DNA from: Kiritimatiellaeota bacterium B1221
Lineage (GTDB): Bacteria; Verrucomicrobiota; Kiritimatiellia; SS1-B-03-39; UBA6053
Reading direction: 5' to 3'
Assembly (NCBI GenBank): GCA_029269125.1
Contig: JARHXX010000005.1
Location: 124,001 to 188,000 of the forward strand
Length of the DNA: 64,000 nt
Shown here: positions 8,442-17,246 of the stretch, piece after piece
Numbering within the stretch: the first letter of the stretch is position 1
How the letters are laid out: the number at the start of each line of letters is the position of its first letter
Position numbers and translations under genes: made by a program
Notes under the pieces: model-generated
What the model was told of the DNA's origin: nothing
What the model saw: the letters and a program-made list of their open reading frames with translations, nothing else
The model's database searches: none

Positions 8442-9137
8442 ATGAAACTTTCGATTGTAATTCCGGTATATAATGAAGTGGAGACCTTGTCTGATATTTT
8501 GGATCTGGTTCGTGAAGTGGATACCGGTCTGGAACGTGAAATTATTTTAGTGGATGATGGTTCTTCCGACGGCACCCGAGATTTACTTCCAAAGTTGGAA
8601 GCGGAATTTGAGGATGTAAAAGTGTCTTTGCATGAAGTGAATCAGGGTAAAGGTGCGGCGTTGCATACCGGATTTGAGATGGCCACCGGGGATTTGATTT
8701 TGATTCAGGATGCGGATATGGAATATGATCCCAAGGATTATCCCACCTTGCTGCAACCTATTTTGGAAGGGCGTGCGGATGTGGTGTACGGATCCCGGTT
8801 TTTGGGCGGAGGGGCGCATCGGGTGGTCTATTACTGGCATTCGGTAGGGAATAAATTTTTGACCACGCTTTCGAATATGATGACCAATATCAACCTCACG
8901 GATATGGAGGTTTGTTATAAAGTGTTCAAGAGTGAATATATTAAAGGTTTAGAGCTTAAAGAAAAGCGTTTTGGTTTTGAAGTGGAGGTGACCGCAAAAA
9001 TTGCCCGGAGCGGAGCAGTGATTTACGAGGTGCCGATCAACTATTACGGCCGCAGCTATGAAGAAGGAAAAAAGATCACCTGGAAAGACGGTTTCCGGGC
9101 GATTTGGTGCATTTTAAAATACCGTTTTTCGGATTAA
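8442..9137 (+). CDS. Family 2 glycosyltransferase (polyprenyl-phosphate sugar transferase-like)
   Basis: 231 residues, a compact GT-A enzyme. [16 protein letters not shown] opens the nucleotide-sugar fold; [11 protein letters not shown] and [10 protein letters not shown] (the D90-A-D92 metal site) follow, then VYGSRFLGG. The size, the start motif and the absence of C-terminal membrane helices resemble soluble dolichol-phosphate-mannose-synthase-like enzymes that load a sugar onto a lipid carrier at the inner face of the membrane. The donor sugar is not deducible. rsmD starts 3 bp downstream, so the two are cotranscribed although functionally unrelated. Confidence 0.88.
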   Translation: MKLSIVIPVYNEVETLSDILDLVREVDTGLEREIILVDDGSSDGTRDLLPKLEAEFEDVKVSLHEVNQGKGAALHTGFEMATGDLILIQDADMEYDPKDYPTLLQPILEGRADVVYGSRFLGGGAHRVVYYWHSVGNKFLTTLSNMMTNINLTDMEVCYKVFKSEYIKGLELKEKRFGFEVEVTAKIARSGAVIYEVPINYYGRSYEEGKKITWKDGFRAIWCILKYRFSD

Positions 9138-9140
9138 TTT

Positions 9141-9704
9141 ATGAAAATTACAGGTGGACTTGCGGGTGGAATTCCCATCGATGTTTTAAAAGGAAATCGT
9201 ACCCGTCCCACAACGGACCGGATTCGCGAAAGTATGTTCGGGAGTCTGCGGGACCGGGTGGAAGATGCGCGGGTCCTGGATCTGTTTTCCGGAAGCGGGG
9301 CGCTGGGTCTGGAGGCGGCCAGCCGGGGCGCTTCCCGGGTGGATCTGGTTGAAAAACATGCCGGCACCTGCAAAAATATTGAACGCAATGCGGGCAAGCT
9401 GGGTAAGGCGGGAGTGAAGGCTGTCCTTAAAGTGCACTGCCATGACAGCACCCGCTTCATTAAATCCTCTTCGGTGGAAGCGGTGGATCTGTTGTTTGTT
9501 GATCCGCCTTATACCTATTTTGAGGCCAAAGGCTCCTACGAGGATTTTATGACCGCCGTCCTGAAATCCAAGGTTTTAAAGAAGGACGGCCTGATGGTTG
9601 TGGAATCTTCTTCCCGGGTGAAGCCTGGCGAAAATAGTGGCTGGACCTGTATTAAAGAGAAAAATTACGGCGCGAGTACGTTGCGCTACTGGCAACTGGC
9701 GTAA
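9141..9704 (+). CDS. rsmD: 16S rRNA (guanine-966-N2) methyltransferase RsmD
   Basis: 187 residues. It uses SAM to methylate G966 of 16S rRNA during 30S assembly. The family signature TRPTTDRIRESMF is present near residue 22, followed by the SAM-binding LDLFSGSGALGLEAASRGA and the catalytic DPPY (VDPPYTY). The length is normal. The gene is coupled to the preceding glycosyltransferase gene. Confidence 0.94.
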   Translation: MKITGGLAGGIPIDVLKGNRTRPTTDRIRESMFGSLRDRVEDARVLDLFSGSGALGLEAASRGASRVDLVEKHAGTCKNIERNAGKLGKAGVKAVLKVHCHDSTRFIKSSSVEAVDLLFVDPPYTYFEAKGSYEDFMTAVLKSKVLKKDGLMVVESSSRVKPGENSGWTCIKEKNYGASTLRYWQLA

Positions 9705-9713
9705 ATACGGGTT

Positions 9714-9775
9714 TTCACTGACCCGCACTGACAGACACGGCACAACAGGGCGCTGTGTCCGTGAAGGTCAGTGAA
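9714..9775. terminator. Large inverted repeat between convergent rsmD and carB
   Basis: Outer arms TTCACTGACC (9714-9723) and GGTCAGTGAA (9766-9775) match perfectly. Inner partial arms built on CACGGCACA and TGTGTCCGTG continue the stem. There is no T-run, so if it terminates transcription it does so as a strong hairpin alone. Confidence 0.5.
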
Positions 9776-9793
9776 GGTTTGTGCCGCAGCCTC

Positions 9794-12700
9794 TTAGCGG
9801 AACTTATTTCCGCTGGGAGAGGCCAGGAAATATTCCTGCAGGGCGGTGACGGTCCAGTCGCGCTTGTTGATGTACTCAATAGCGGCGATGCTGGGCAGGG
9901 CGCCCCATTTGGTGGTGATGATCGGAATTCCACGGGTGACCGCCTCCGCGCGGATGGTGATTTCATCCTGCTTGGAAATGGCTGAGCTGGGAGTGTTGAT
10001 AATCAAGTTCACTTTTCCGTCGGCCATGTAGTCGCGGATGTTGGGAGACTTCTCTTCCGCCAACTTGTACAGGGTCTCGGCTGGAACTTCCTTTTCAGCC
10101 AAAGCTTTGGCTGTGCCTTCGGTGGCGATGATTTTAAATCCGAGTCCATGTAAGGTGACGGCGATATCCGTCATCCAGGCTTTGGATTCATCGTTGGCGG
10201 AAAGGAAGACGGTTCCTTCTTTTGGCAGGGCCTGTCCGGCGGCGATCTGGGCTTTCCAGAAGGCGGCTTCGAATACATAATCCATGCCCATCACTTCACC
10301 GGTGGATTTCATTTCGGGAGAGAGGATGGGGTCGACACCCGCAAAGCGGTTGAAAGGGAAGACGGCTTCTTTGACGGCGTACCAGTGGTAGTTCGGGGTT
10401 CCGAACACCGGAAGGTTGAGTTCTTTGATCTTCCGGCCTACGGAAACCTGGGCTGCGAGTTTTGCCATGGGGATTCCGGTGGATTTACTCAGGTACGGCA
10501 CTGTCCGCGAGGCGCGGGGGTTGATTTCGATGATGTAAATCTCGCCTTCGTGTACCGCGACCTGCACATTGAGCATGCCGCGCACTTTCAGACGGAGGGC
10601 AATGCGTCCGCAGGCGTCTTTGATGCGGTCGACCAGCAAAGGAGAAAGTGAGTAGGGCGGGGTGCAGCAGGCGGAGTCACCGGAGTGAATTCCGGCTGCT
10701 TCCACGTGTTCCATGACGCCGCCGACGTACACGTCTTCGGTGTCACACAGTACATCCACATCCGCTTCGACCGCGTTCTCGAGGAAGCGGTCGATGAGTA
10801 CCGGATGATGGGGGGCTGCTTTGATCGCTTCTTTGACAAAGGGAATGATTTCGTCTTCGCTGCGGGCCACCATCATGGCGCGCCCACCCAATACATAGGA
10901 AGGACGGATCATCACCGGCAGTCCGATTTTCTGGGCGGTTTCGAGGGCGTCATCCACATTCATGGAAGTGGCGCTTTCGGGTTGTTTGAGTCCCAGTTCG
11001 TTTAAGAGCACCCGGCAGCGTTCGCGGTCTTCGGCCTGGTCGATGCTGTCGGCAGGGGTTCCCAACACGGGAACGCCGGCAGCGGCGAGGGGGACCGAGA
11101 GGTTTAAGGGGGTTTGACCGCCCATTTGCACCACTACGCCTTCGGGTTTTTCGCGTTCGTAGATGTTCATCACATCTTCGAAGGTGAGGGGTTCGAAGTA
11201 CAATTTGTCGGAGGTGTCGTAATCGGTGGATACGGTTTCCGGATTGGAATTCACCATAATGGTTTCGTATCCCAATTCCCGCAGGGCCATCACAGTGTGA
11301 ACACAGCAGTAATCAAATTCGATTCCCTGACCGATGCGGTTGGGTCCGCTGCCCAAAATCATAATCTTGGGTTTATCGCTTTTACGGTATTCGTCGCTTA
11401 TTCCGTAGCTGGAATAATAGTAGGGGGTGTAGGCTTCGAATTCGCCGGCACAGGTGTCCACCACCCGGTATTTGGGAATGATGTCAAAATCTTTGCGGAT
11501 TTTACGGACTTCGAGTTCGCTGAGCCCGCGCAGGGCGGCGATTTGGGCGTCGGAGAAGCCGTCGTCTTTCGCATCTTTCATCAGTTCGGCGGTCAATTCC
11601 GGCGCATCGAGGATTTCTTTTTCCCGTTCGCAGATTTGCACCAGCATGTCCAGGAACCAGGGATCAATGTGAGTCCGCTGGTAGAGCTCTTCAATGGACA
11701 TTCCGTTTTTGATTTCGGTCTTCATGCGGAAGATCCGGTCCGGATTATTGATGGCGAACTTGCCTTCCAGGACTTCATCTTTGACCAGTTCTTCGCACTT
11801 GAGATCGTATCCGTCGAATCCGCGTTCCAATCCGCGCAGGGCTTTTTGGAAGGCTTCCTTCATGTTGCGTCCGATGGCCATGGTTTCCCCCACGGATTTC
11901 ATGCTCACGCCCAGGCTGGGTTTGGAGGTTTGAAATTTTTCGAATGCAAAGCGGGGAATTTTGACCACACAGTAATCGAGGGTCGGCTCGAAGGAGGCGG
12001 GGGTTTCGCGGGTGATATCGTTGGGCAATTCGTCGAGAGAGTATCCCACGGCGAGTTTGGCGGCAATTTTTGCGATGGGGAAGCCGGTGGCTTTGGAGGC
12101 GAGCGCAGAACTGCGGGAAACCCGCGGATTCATTTCGATCACGATCATGCGGCCGTCTTTTGGATTGATGGAGAACTGGACGTTGGATCCGCCGGTTTCC
12201 ACGCCAATGGCGCGCATCACCCGGATGGTGGCGTCCCGCATTTCCTGGAATTCCACGTCGGTGAGGGTCTGGGAGGGGGCGACGGTGATACTGTCACCGG
12301 TGTGAATGCCCATGTGGTCCAGGTTTTCGATGGAGCAGATGATGACCACGTTGTCTTTGTGGTCGCGCATCACTTCCATTTCGTACTCTTTCCATCCGTA
12401 AACGGATTCTTCCACCAAAATGGTGGTGTTCAAAGAATGTTTCAGTCCGCTGGCGGCAATCTCTTTGAGTTCCGCTTTATTGTCGGCGGTTCCGCCTCCG
12501 GTCCCCCCCATGGTGAAGGAAGGACGGACAATCACGGGGTAGCCAATTTCATCGGCCGCTTTGAGGGCATCTTCAACGGTGTGGACCTGAATGGAGATCA
12601 GGGTTTCCACCTGAGCCTCTTTCATGCATTCTTTAAAAGCATCGCGGTCTTCGGCCTTGTGGATCACTTCGGCATTGGCACCGATCATTTCCACGCCGTA

Positions 12701-13030
12701 TTTTTCCAGGATGCCCAAGTTGGCCACTTCGAGAGCGGTGTTGAGTGCCGTTTGTCCGCCGAGGGTGGGGAGCAGGGCGTCCGGCCGTTCTTTGGCGATG
12801 ATTTTCTCAACCGCTTCGGGGGTGATGGGCTCAATATATGTGCGATCCGCAATCTCGGGATCGGTCATAATAGTGGCCGGATTGCTGTTGATCAGCACAA
12901 TCTCGTAGCCTTCCTCACGGAGCGCTTTACAAGCTTGGGTGCCAGAGTAGTCAAATTCGCAGGCCTGGCCAATAATAATCGGGCCGGAACCAATGAGCAT
13001 GATTTTGTGAATATCCTCGCGTTTGGGCAT
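9794..13030 (-). CDS. carB: Carbamoyl-phosphate synthase large subunit
   Basis: 1078 residues, full length. It makes carbamoyl phosphate from bicarbonate, ammonia (channelled from the CarA glutaminase) and 2 ATP for pyrimidine and arginine synthesis. Two homologous ATP-grasp halves are visible: [20 protein letters not shown] opens the first and [20 protein letters not shown] the second. Both carry the E-N-P-R metal-site pattern ([30 protein letters not shown]). The last 140 residues form the MGS-like allosteric domain. carA is not in the window. GAAGGA precedes the ATG. A long antisense open frame over this gene is a codon-bias shadow. Confidence 0.97.
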   Translation of the reverse strand: MPKREDIHKIMLIGSGPIIIGQACEFDYSGTQACKALREEGYEIVLINSNPATIMTDPEIADRTYIEPITPEAVEKIIAKERPDALLPTLGGQTALNTALEVANLGILEKYGVEMIGANAEVIHKAEDRDAFKECMKEAQVETLISIQVHTVEDALKAADEIGYPVIVRPSFTMGGTGGGTADNKAELKEIAASGLKHSLNTTILVEESVYGWKEYEMEVMRDHKDNVVIICSIENLDHMGIHTGDSITVAPSQTLTDVEFQEMRDATIRVMRAIGVETGGSNVQFSINPKDGRMIVIEMNPRVSRSSALASKATGFPIAKIAAKLAVGYSLDELPNDITRETPASFEPTLDYCVVKIPRFAFEKFQTSKPSLGVSMKSVGETMAIGRNMKEAFQKALRGLERGFDGYDLKCEELVKDEVLEGKFAINNPDRIFRMKTEIKNGMSIEELYQRTHIDPWFLDMLVQICEREKEILDAPELTAELMKDAKDDGFSDAQIAALRGLSELEVRKIRKDFDIIPKYRVVDTCAGEFEAYTPYYYSSYGISDEYRKSDKPKIMILGSGPNRIGQGIEFDYCCVHTVMALRELGYETIMVNSNPETVSTDYDTSDKLYFEPLTFEDVMNIYEREKPEGVVVQMGGQTPLNLSVPLAAAGVPVLGTPADSIDQAEDRERCRVLLNELGLKQPESATSMNVDDALETAQKIGLPVMIRPSYVLGGRAMMVARSEDEIIPFVKEAIKAAPHHPVLIDRFLENAVEADVDVLCDTEDVYVGGVMEHVEAAGIHSGDSACCTPPYSLSPLLVDRIKDACGRIALRLKVRGMLNVQVAVHEGEIYIIEINPRASRTVPYLSKSTGIPMAKLAAQVSVGRKIKELNLPVFGTPNYHWYAVKEAVFPFNRFAGVDPILSPEMKSTGEVMGMDYVFEAAFWKAQIAAGQALPKEGTVFLSANDESKAWMTDIAVTLHGLGFKIIATEGTAKALAEKEVPAETLYKLAEEKSPNIRDYMADGKVNLIINTPSSAISKQDEITIRAEAVTRGIPIITTKWGALPSIAAIEYINKRDWTVTALQEYFLASPSGNKFR

Positions 13031-13221
13031 ACAAAAGTCCTTCAGAAATCGGGTTTTTAGTCTAAATCGGGGCCTTGATGCTCAAGGCTGCATTCTCTTT
13101 TCAGAAAGCGGGCAGGGTTGCAAGCCTTTTAGGGGATCGGTTAGGTATCAATCCGTTTATTGGAGTGGGTTTCTTGAGGATGGGAGCATGATATCTTTCC
13201 GGATGGGGAATACTTTTGTGC

Positions 13222-13250
13222 TTGTCGGCCATTTTTTCTGTGGTTATCAT
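13222..13250 (+). promoter_or_regulatory. Predicted promoter of the 13259 gene
   Basis: TTGTCG (13222-13227), a 17-bp spacer and TATCAT (13245-13250). The ATG at 13259 lies 8 nt beyond the -10 hexamer and has no Shine-Dalgarno sequence, so the transcript may be leaderless. Confidence 0.45.
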
Positions 13251-13258
13251 TTCATTCT

Positions 13259-13519
13259 ATGGCATCTATAAAAATTAAAAATATAGACCTCCCGGTGGAT
13301 ATCGACCCCGAGCTCGGGGTCCTGTTTTTTTTGGCAGGAGTTCTACTCACGATATGGGTGGCGCTTATGGCGCTGATAAAACTGCGGAGACGTCCCATGG
13401 ATGAAACCGCCCGGGCGCTGTGGGCGCTTTTGATTGTGTATGCGCCATTGATTGGTGCCATGGTTTTCTTTATCGTTCGCCCCGGTACGGCACCGGATGA
13501 GGTCCGCCGATATTTATGA
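13259..13519 (+). CDS. Small PLDc_N-domain membrane protein
   Basis: 86 residues. There are two hydrophobic segments, about residues 21-41 and 57-75, separated by KLRRRPMDETARA. The second half (ARALWALLIVYAPLIGAMVFFIVRP) follows the phospholipase D-nuclease N-terminal (PLDc_N) pattern seen at the front of cardiolipin synthases, but the catalytic HKD domains are absent. Stand-alone PLDc_N proteins are common and of unknown role. No Shine-Dalgarno sequence is seen; see the promoter entry just upstream. Confidence 0.7.
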   Translation: MASIKIKNIDLPVDIDPELGVLFFLAGVLLTIWVALMALIKLRRRPMDETARALWALLIVYAPLIGAMVFFIVRPGTAPDEVRRYL

Positions 13520-13537
13520 GTATCCCGATGTGGGGGC

Positions 13538-14443
13538 TCAGGTTTGGGTAGGAGAACCGGGTGTTTTGGTTGGACGTTGATTCAACCAGAGCGCGCCGAG
13601 CATGAGTAAGGTTCCGACCGTGAATCTTGTCCAGGATTCGATGGCTTCTCCCTGTCTGAAAATCAACAGCACAATGAGCAGAGCAATGGGGATTTTCAGG
13701 TTGTTAATGATGGCCAGGGTGCCGGTGTCCACTTGCAGGGAACCGTGATTAAACATGAAAAATGCGAGTCCGGAGGGGATGAGGCCCAGCCAGAGGACGA
13801 TCGCCCAGGCTGCGAGAGGCAATTTTTGAAGGTGTTGCAGGGTTTCGGACATGGGGGCGAGGAGAGCCCATCCGATCAGCGTCACCATGAAGGCGCCCAG
13901 ATACATCCAGCCGAAGGCGAACATATCCTGCAGGCCTTCTGTGGATTTCATGAACCGTTTATAAATGACTTGGCCGATGGCAAAGCTGAGGTTGCAAATC
14001 TGGAGCAGTCCAAACCCAAACCAGAATTCGCTGTTGTCATGTACCCGGGCGTAGCGAATGATCCCTGCGCCGATCACGGCGAGTATGACCGAAATTAAGA
14101 GTTTCAGTTTGCAGCACTGTTTATTGAGAATGCGGTCAAACAGGGTGACATAGAGTGGCGTGAAAATCGTGACCAATGCCACTTCGTATCCTTCCATGTA
14201 ACTGTAGGAGACGAACAGGGTTAAATACATCACGCCGAATTGCAATCCACCCAGCAGAATGAGCTGAAGTTTCTGTTTGGAGGGGAGGGGGTGACCGCCC
14301 ATTAAAGGGGCAAACAGAATAAAGGAAAATGCCATCCGCAGCACGGAAAGCATAAAGGGGTTCATCCCGTATTTTCCCACCAGAATGGGGATCAATCCGA
14401 AGGAGGGGCCCCAAAGCAGGCAGGCGGTGAGCAGCCAAATCAT
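13538..14443 (-). CDS. DMT superfamily (EamA) transporter
   Basis: 301 residues with about ten hydrophobic helices in two EamA-like halves. The N-terminus LLTACLLWGPSFGLIPILVGK is the usual first helix with its Trp-Gly-Pro-Ser turn, and the second half carries LWLGLIPSGLAFFMFNHG. DMT exporters move small metabolites across the inner membrane, and the substrate cannot be inferred. The gene starts 6 bp after the gpsA stop and is the third gene of a rhodanese-gpsA-transporter operon. Confidence 0.85.
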   Translation of the reverse strand: MIWLLTACLLWGPSFGLIPILVGKYGMNPFMLSVLRMAFSFILFAPLMGGHPLPSKQKLQLILLGGLQFGVMYLTLFVSYSYMEGYEVALVTIFTPLYVTLFDRILNKQCCKLKLLISVILAVIGAGIIRYARVHDNSEFWFGFGLLQICNLSFAIGQVIYKRFMKSTEGLQDMFAFGWMYLGAFMVTLIGWALLAPMSETLQHLQKLPLAAWAIVLWLGLIPSGLAFFMFNHGSLQVDTGTLAIINNLKIPIALLIVLLIFRQGEAIESWTRFTVGTLLMLGALWLNQRPTKTPGSPTQT

Positions 14444-14449
14444 AAAGGT

Positions 14450-15436
14450 CTATTCTGGTTTGGGGTCACGTGAAAGTAATGCTTCCATGGATTCACGCGG
14501 GGATCCGCCTTCGTAGATGATTTTATATACTTCGTTGGTGATGGGGGCTTCCACGCCTAAATTATCGGCCAGCTGTTTGGCGGTTTTGGCGTTAAATACC
14601 CCTTCGGCAATCATGGTCATGGAGGCCTCGATTTCGGCCATGGTTTCCCCTTTGCCCAGACGCTCTCCCACCCCCCGGTTTCGGCTGTGCTGACTGCCGC
14701 AGGTGACAATCAAATCGCCGACGCCGCTGAGTCCGACAAAAGTTTCGGGGAGGCCGCCGGCGGCAACGCCCAGACGGACGGTTTCGGCGAGTCCGCGGGT
14801 GATGAGGGCGGCTTTGGTGTTGTCTCCGAAACCGAGTCCGTCGCTTACACCGGCGGCGATGGCGATCACATTTTTAAGCGCGCCACCCAGTTCGACTCCG
14901 ACAATGTCGGTGGAGGTGTAGACCCGGAAGCGGGGACTGTTAAACAGGCCCTGAAAAAAGGTGGCGAGTTCGATGGTGGGAGAGGCGATGGTGACCGCGG
15001 AAGGGGATTCGAGCGCGACTTCTTCCGCATGACTGGGGCCGGAGAGGGCGGCCACCTGTTTGATGTCTAAAAGTTCGGCGGCCCAGTCGCTGAGGCGACG
15101 GTCATCGAGCAGTCCTTTGGATACGCTGATGACAGATGCGTAGGGGGCGATGAGGCCGTGGAAAGTGCTGAGGACCGGCTGGTAAAATTTGGAAGGAACC
15201 GCGATGACGAAGGCATCGGTATTGGCGCTGACCTGATCACGGTTGGAGGACCATTTAATGTTGGGGTCGAGTTTTACGCCGGGGAGAAATTTAAAGTTTT
15301 CACTGCGGGCGGCAACTTCCCGGGTGTAGGCCTCGTCATGTCCCCAGACGGTGACTTGATGTCCGTTGCGGTTGAGGACCATTGCTAAAGCGGTTCCCCA
15401 TCCCCCATCGCCGATGACTGTTACTTTGTGACTCAT
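14450..15436 (-). CDS. gpsA: NAD(P)H-dependent glycerol-3-phosphate dehydrogenase
   Basis: 328 residues. It reduces dihydroxyacetone phosphate to sn-glycerol 3-phosphate, the backbone for phospholipids. The N-terminal Rossmann motif is VIGDGGWGTALAMVL. The substrate domain carries LSGPSHAEEV and ALKNVIAIAAGVSDGLGFGDNTKAAL with the catalytic Lys, then GLSGVGDLIVTC. One small variation is visible: the first glycine-rich loop reads GDGGWG rather than the common GAGxWG. AAGGAGAAAAA precedes the ATG. Confidence 0.95.
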   Translation of the reverse strand: MSHKVTVIGDGGWGTALAMVLNRNGHQVTVWGHDEAYTREVAARSENFKFLPGVKLDPNIKWSSNRDQVSANTDAFVIAVPSKFYQPVLSTFHGLIAPYASVISVSKGLLDDRRLSDWAAELLDIKQVAALSGPSHAEEVALESPSAVTIASPTIELATFFQGLFNSPRFRVYTSTDIVGVELGGALKNVIAIAAGVSDGLGFGDNTKAALITRGLAETVRLGVAAGGLPETFVGLSGVGDLIVTCGSQHSRNRGVGERLGKGETMAEIEASMTMIAEGVFNAKTAKQLADNLGVEAPITNEVYKIIYEGGSPRESMEALLSRDPKPE

Positions 15437-15458
15437 AAATTTTTCTCCTTAAATAATG

Positions 15459-15480
15459 AAAGTGGATCATGAACCACTTT
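15459..15480. other. Hairpin in the rhodanese-gpsA intercistronic space
   Basis: AAAGTGG (15459-15465) pairs with CCACTTT (15474-15480). It lies in the 72-bp gap upstream of gpsA on the minus strand. It could attenuate gpsA or protect one of the two mRNA parts. Confidence 0.35.
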
Positions 15481-15508
15481 TGTGAAAATCTCAATGGCAA
15501 TTCGTATT

Positions 15509-15820
15509 TCAGTATCGCGGTAAAGAGGGGTCTTTTTTTAGGGACCAGCGGTCGATGCCGCCCTGAAGGTTTGCAGCCTTGAATCCTTTGCCGGCCAAAA
15601 ATTGGGCGGCCCGCTGGGAACGAATGCCGTGGTGGCAAAGGCAGAGGAAGCTTCGATCCTCTGGTAACTGGTGGTAGCGCAGGGAAAGTTCACCTAAAGG
15701 AAGCAGGACGGAGCCGGGAATATGCACAAAATCGTATTCCGAGGGCTCCCGGACGTCGAGAATCAGGTATGGATGTGAATCCGGAAGGCTTTCCGGGGGA
15801 ATTTGATCTACGTCTGACAT
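15509..15820 (-). CDS. Single-domain rhodanese-like sulfurtransferase
   Basis: 103 residues forming one rhodanese fold: LILDVREPSEYDFVHIPGSVLLPLGEL followed by the active-site loop CHHGIRS with the persulfide-forming Cys, and the closing helix QGGIDRW. Such small cytoplasmic proteins carry sulfane sulfur; GlpE-type thiosulfate transfer is one possibility. It is the first gene before gpsA on the minus strand. The long gap to gpsA, with a hairpin, makes cotranscription likely but not certain. Confidence 0.9.
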   Translation of the reverse strand: MSDVDQIPPESLPDSHPYLILDVREPSEYDFVHIPGSVLLPLGELSLRYHQLPEDRSFLCLCHHGIRSQRAAQFLAGKGFKAANLQGGIDRWSLKKDPSLPRY

Positions 15821-15885
15821 AATTTGAATGGATTCAGGTTGATGCGAAACTTCTGCTAGACAAATAGCGGGATATCAAGGACAAT

Positions 15886-16689
15886 GTGGAGGTGATGAAC
15901 AGCTCCGCACCTGAAACGCTGATTACGCTGAGTTCCGACTTTGGAACCGGTGACGGCTATGCGGCAGCGATGAAGGGGGTGATTCGATCGGTGGCACCGC
16001 ATGTGCGGCTGGAAGATCTGACGCATGAAATTCCCCCGGGTGATATTCGGGCGGGGGCCTGGATGTTGCGTACGGCGGTGCCGTTTTTTCCCAGAGGAAC
16101 GGTGCATGTGGTGGTGGTCGATCCGGGAGTGGGCACGGCCCGAAATGCATTGGTCCTGCAGGCGGATTCCCAGTATCTTATTGGTCCGGATAACGGGGTG
16201 TTTTCCTGGATCATTCGTGAAGCGAATGAAATACGGGCGTGGACGTTATCGGATGACTCGTGGCATCCTGAACAGAGCAGCCACACTTTTCATGGCCGGG
16301 ATCTTTTTGCGCACGCGGCCGCCCTGATGGTGCAGGAAGGGGAGTTAAGCCGGGTTTGCGGTGAAGAGGTGTCGCCACAATGTGAAGCCTGGTCTGAATC
16401 TTATGCGGTGACGTCCACTGCGCAAGGAGAGGTGGTGCATGTGGACCGCTTCGGGAATGCGGTGTGCAATTTGTTTATGCCCGATCTTGAAGAAGCGCTG
16501 CCCGGAAAAGTGAGCTTGCCGGGACGGACGTTGAGTTTTGATACGCTGAGCCGGACCTATGGAGATGTGGATGAAGGGAAAGCGCTGTTGTTGGTGGGCT
16601 CGCACGGATTTTTGGAAATCGCGATTCGTCAGGGATCGGCGGCGAAGGCTTTCGGGCTTCAGGTGGGGGACAGTGTGTATTTGGAGTAG
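15886..16689 (+). CDS. SAM hydroxide adenosyltransferase (DUF62 family)
   Basis: 267 residues. The family adds hydroxide to SAM, giving adenosine and methionine, and is related to fluorinase and chlorinase. The N-terminal LSSDFGTGDGYAAAMKG with the nucleotide-binding Asp and the stretch VVVDPGVGT are diagnostic. GPDNGVFSW and FHGRDLFAHAAA follow, then the C-terminal beta domain (VVHVDRFGNAVCNL). The start is GTG 15886 (AAGGA 4 nt upstream) or ATG 15895; both are in frame and differ by three residues. No halogenase-specific insertion is evident, so hydrolysis is the simpler guess. Confidence 0.9.
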   Translation: MEVMNSSAPETLITLSSDFGTGDGYAAAMKGVIRSVAPHVRLEDLTHEIPPGDIRAGAWMLRTAVPFFPRGTVHVVVVDPGVGTARNALVLQADSQYLIGPDNGVFSWIIREANEIRAWTLSDDSWHPEQSSHTFHGRDLFAHAAALMVQEGELSRVCGEEVSPQCEAWSESYAVTSTAQGEVVHVDRFGNAVCNLFMPDLEEALPGKVSLPGRTLSFDTLSRTYGDVDEGKALLLVGSHGFLEIAIRQGSAAKAFGLQVGDSVYLE

Positions 16690-16737
16690 AGGGATCTCGG
16701 TTTGAGATGTTTGATCCGAAATTCCGGATTTACCTGC

Positions 16738-16771
16738 AAAAAAAAAAGGCCCCGCAAATTGCGGGGCTTTT
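16738..16771. terminator. Bidirectional intrinsic terminator
   Basis: Perfect 9-bp arms GCCCCGCAA (16749-16757) and TTGCGGGGC (16759-16767). On the minus strand it is followed by about ten T, ending rpsN; on the plus strand four T follow, ending the SAM hydroxide adenosyltransferase gene. Confidence 0.9.
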
Positions 16772-16787
16772 CGATGCAAAGCGCTGA

Positions 16788-17057
16788 TTACCAGCTGGCT
16801 TTGGTCACACCGGGAAGTTCGCCACGAGAGGCGAGTTCACGGAAAGTGATACGAGAAAGTTGAAAGCGGCGGATATACGCGCGACGACGGCCGGTGACCT
16901 GACAGCGGTTAACCAAACGGGTTGGGCTGGCGTCACGGGGTAACTGTGAAAGACCGATGTAATCACCTTTTTCTTTCAGTTCTTTACGAAGTTCCGCGTA
17001 TTTAGCTACGGTCTTCTGTTTACGTTTTTCTTTTTCCATCCAGGCTTTACGTGCCAT
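16788..17057 (-). CDS. rpsN: 30S ribosomal protein S14
   Basis: 89 residues, the longer zinc-free form. [40 protein letters not shown] is the conserved C-terminal half that binds 16S rRNA in the head of the 30S subunit. Of the four zinc ligands of the short form, only the Cys of RCQVTGR remains. It stands alone with its own terminator, outside the usual spc operon, an arrangement seen for unlinked S14 copies. Confidence 0.96.
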   Translation of the reverse strand: MARKAWMEKEKRKQKTVAKYAELRKELKEKGDYIGLSQLPRDASPTRLVNRCQVTGRRRAYIRRFQLSRITFRELASRGELPGVTKASW

Positions 17058-17246
17058 AAGTCTCTTTCCTTGATAAGGGTCGTTAAATTGGGGAATGCGA
17101 GTACATAGTCAAAAAGGGGCGAAGGTCAAACGGAAAAATGGAAAAGATTTAAAAGAAATTTGTGGTCTTTGGAAATTTCAAGGGTTTCTGCGCGGGTGAT
17201 GACGCTTAAATACTTGATTAACAGAGGGGGCTGAATAGGGGAATGT

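Noticed and set aside
11114..13060. A 648-codon open frame antisense to carB
   Set aside because: Composition (His, Gly and Phe rich, no family motif) is that of a codon-bias shadow; carB on the other strand has all family motifs.
13259..13519. Truncated cardiolipin synthase
   Set aside because: The product is complete as a stand-alone PLDc_N protein with its own promoter and stop, and no HKD remnants follow.
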